Origin: JBNKLG01 sp050292235
GTDB taxonomy: Bacteria; Pseudomonadota; Gammaproteobacteria; Chromatiales; Chromatiaceae
NCBI GenBank assembly: GCA_050292235.1
Contig: JBNKLG010000001.1
Location: 62,001 to 126,000, forward strand
Direction: 5' to 3'
Length of the DNA stretch: 64,000 nucleotides
The first letter of the stretch is position 1. The number at the start of each line of letters is the position of its first letter. A program made the translations under genes and the position numbers. Under the pieces are notes generated by a model that was given only the letters and a program-made list of their open reading frames with translations, was not told the origin of the DNA and did not search any database. Shown here in pieces: positions 63,805-64,000 of this stretch.

Positions 63805-64000
63805 ATGCAAAGCACAGCCAAGAAAGAAGCCCCTATCAATTTGAGGGCGCTACCAGCGCAACGGTTACTTATTGACCGTGCCAGCCAGGTGATGGGTAAG
63901 AGTCGTACCGATTTTGTGCTGGAAGCTGCCTGCCGTGAGGCCGAGAATGTCTTGCTCGATCAGCGCCTATACATTCTTAATGAGAAAGATTTCGCTGCTT
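63805..64000 (+). CDS. DUF1778 (TacA-type) antitoxin, 5' part only
   Basis: The first 65 codons of a gene that leaves the window. Seen: INLRALPAQRLLIDRASQVMGKSRTDFVLEAACREAENVLLDQR, the ribbon-helix-helix and helix pattern of the DUF1778/TacA antitoxins, which pair with a GNAT acetyltransferase toxin that acetylates aminoacyl-tRNA. GAGGT lies 6-7 nt before the ATG. The toxin would be expected just right of the window. Regulation is probably by the operator array directly upstream. Confidence 0.85.
   Translation, partial: MQSTAKKEAPINLRALPAQRLLIDRASQVMGKSRTDFVLEAACREAENVLLDQRLYILNEKDFAA

Overview
The window looks like a chromosomal segment of a sulfur-oxidising gammaproteobacterium of the Chromatiales type. 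This rests on two Gly/Tyr-rich proteins that resemble sulfur globule envelope proteins (about 36.3-37.5 kb), a class I ribonucleotide reductase of the long Pseudomonas-like form, an FNR-type site in front of a di-heme peroxidase, and gammaproteobacterial gene orders (mreBCD-mrdAB-mltB-rlpA-dacA-dat-ybeD-lipBA; creBCD; aceEF-lpd; gatCAB). No rRNA, tRNA, CRISPR array or intact insertion sequence was seen.

Layout. 0-5.2 kb: nrdAB with tandem NrdR boxes, then a TlpA-like thioredoxin. 5.3-6.8 kb: a CBS-pair protein and a glucokinase-fold protein that has lost its catalytic motifs. 6.9-11.9 kb: an FNR-type promoter followed by di-heme cytochrome c peroxidase, sensor kinase and tandem-receiver regulator, plus a membrane-anchored unknown. 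12-13.4 kb: selO. 13.7-26.5 kb: one very large, more AT-rich gene for a hybrid NRPS-PKS (4283 aa) with its own starter ligase and thioesterase, preceded directly by the remnant of an IS5-type transposase. 26.5-30.3 kb: accessory region with hypothetical proteins, short palindromic repeats, a lipoprotein and a gene fragment. 30.3-36.1 kb: pyruvate dehydrogenase complex (aceE-aceF-lpd). 36.3-37.5 kb: sulfur globule-like pair. 37.7-48.3 kb: mlaA, rnt, murU, creBCD, an orphan B12-binding domain protein, and a multi-PAS GGDEF-EAL protein. 48.3-59.6 kb: twelve same-strand genes for cell elongation, peptidoglycan maturation and lipoate attachment. 59.7-62.9 kb: gatCAB, divergent from mreB. 63-64 kb: repeats, a small exported protein and the start of a DUF1778-type antitoxin with an operator array.

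How the genes connect. lipB and lipA make the lipoyl cofactor carried by the two lipoyl domains of the AceF encoded 15 kb away. The mre/mrd/dacA block and murU all act on peptidoglycan. The most unusual items are the single-gene NRPS-PKS and the peroxidase-kinase-receiver operon. Every functional assignment comes from reading motifs by eye; no database search was run.
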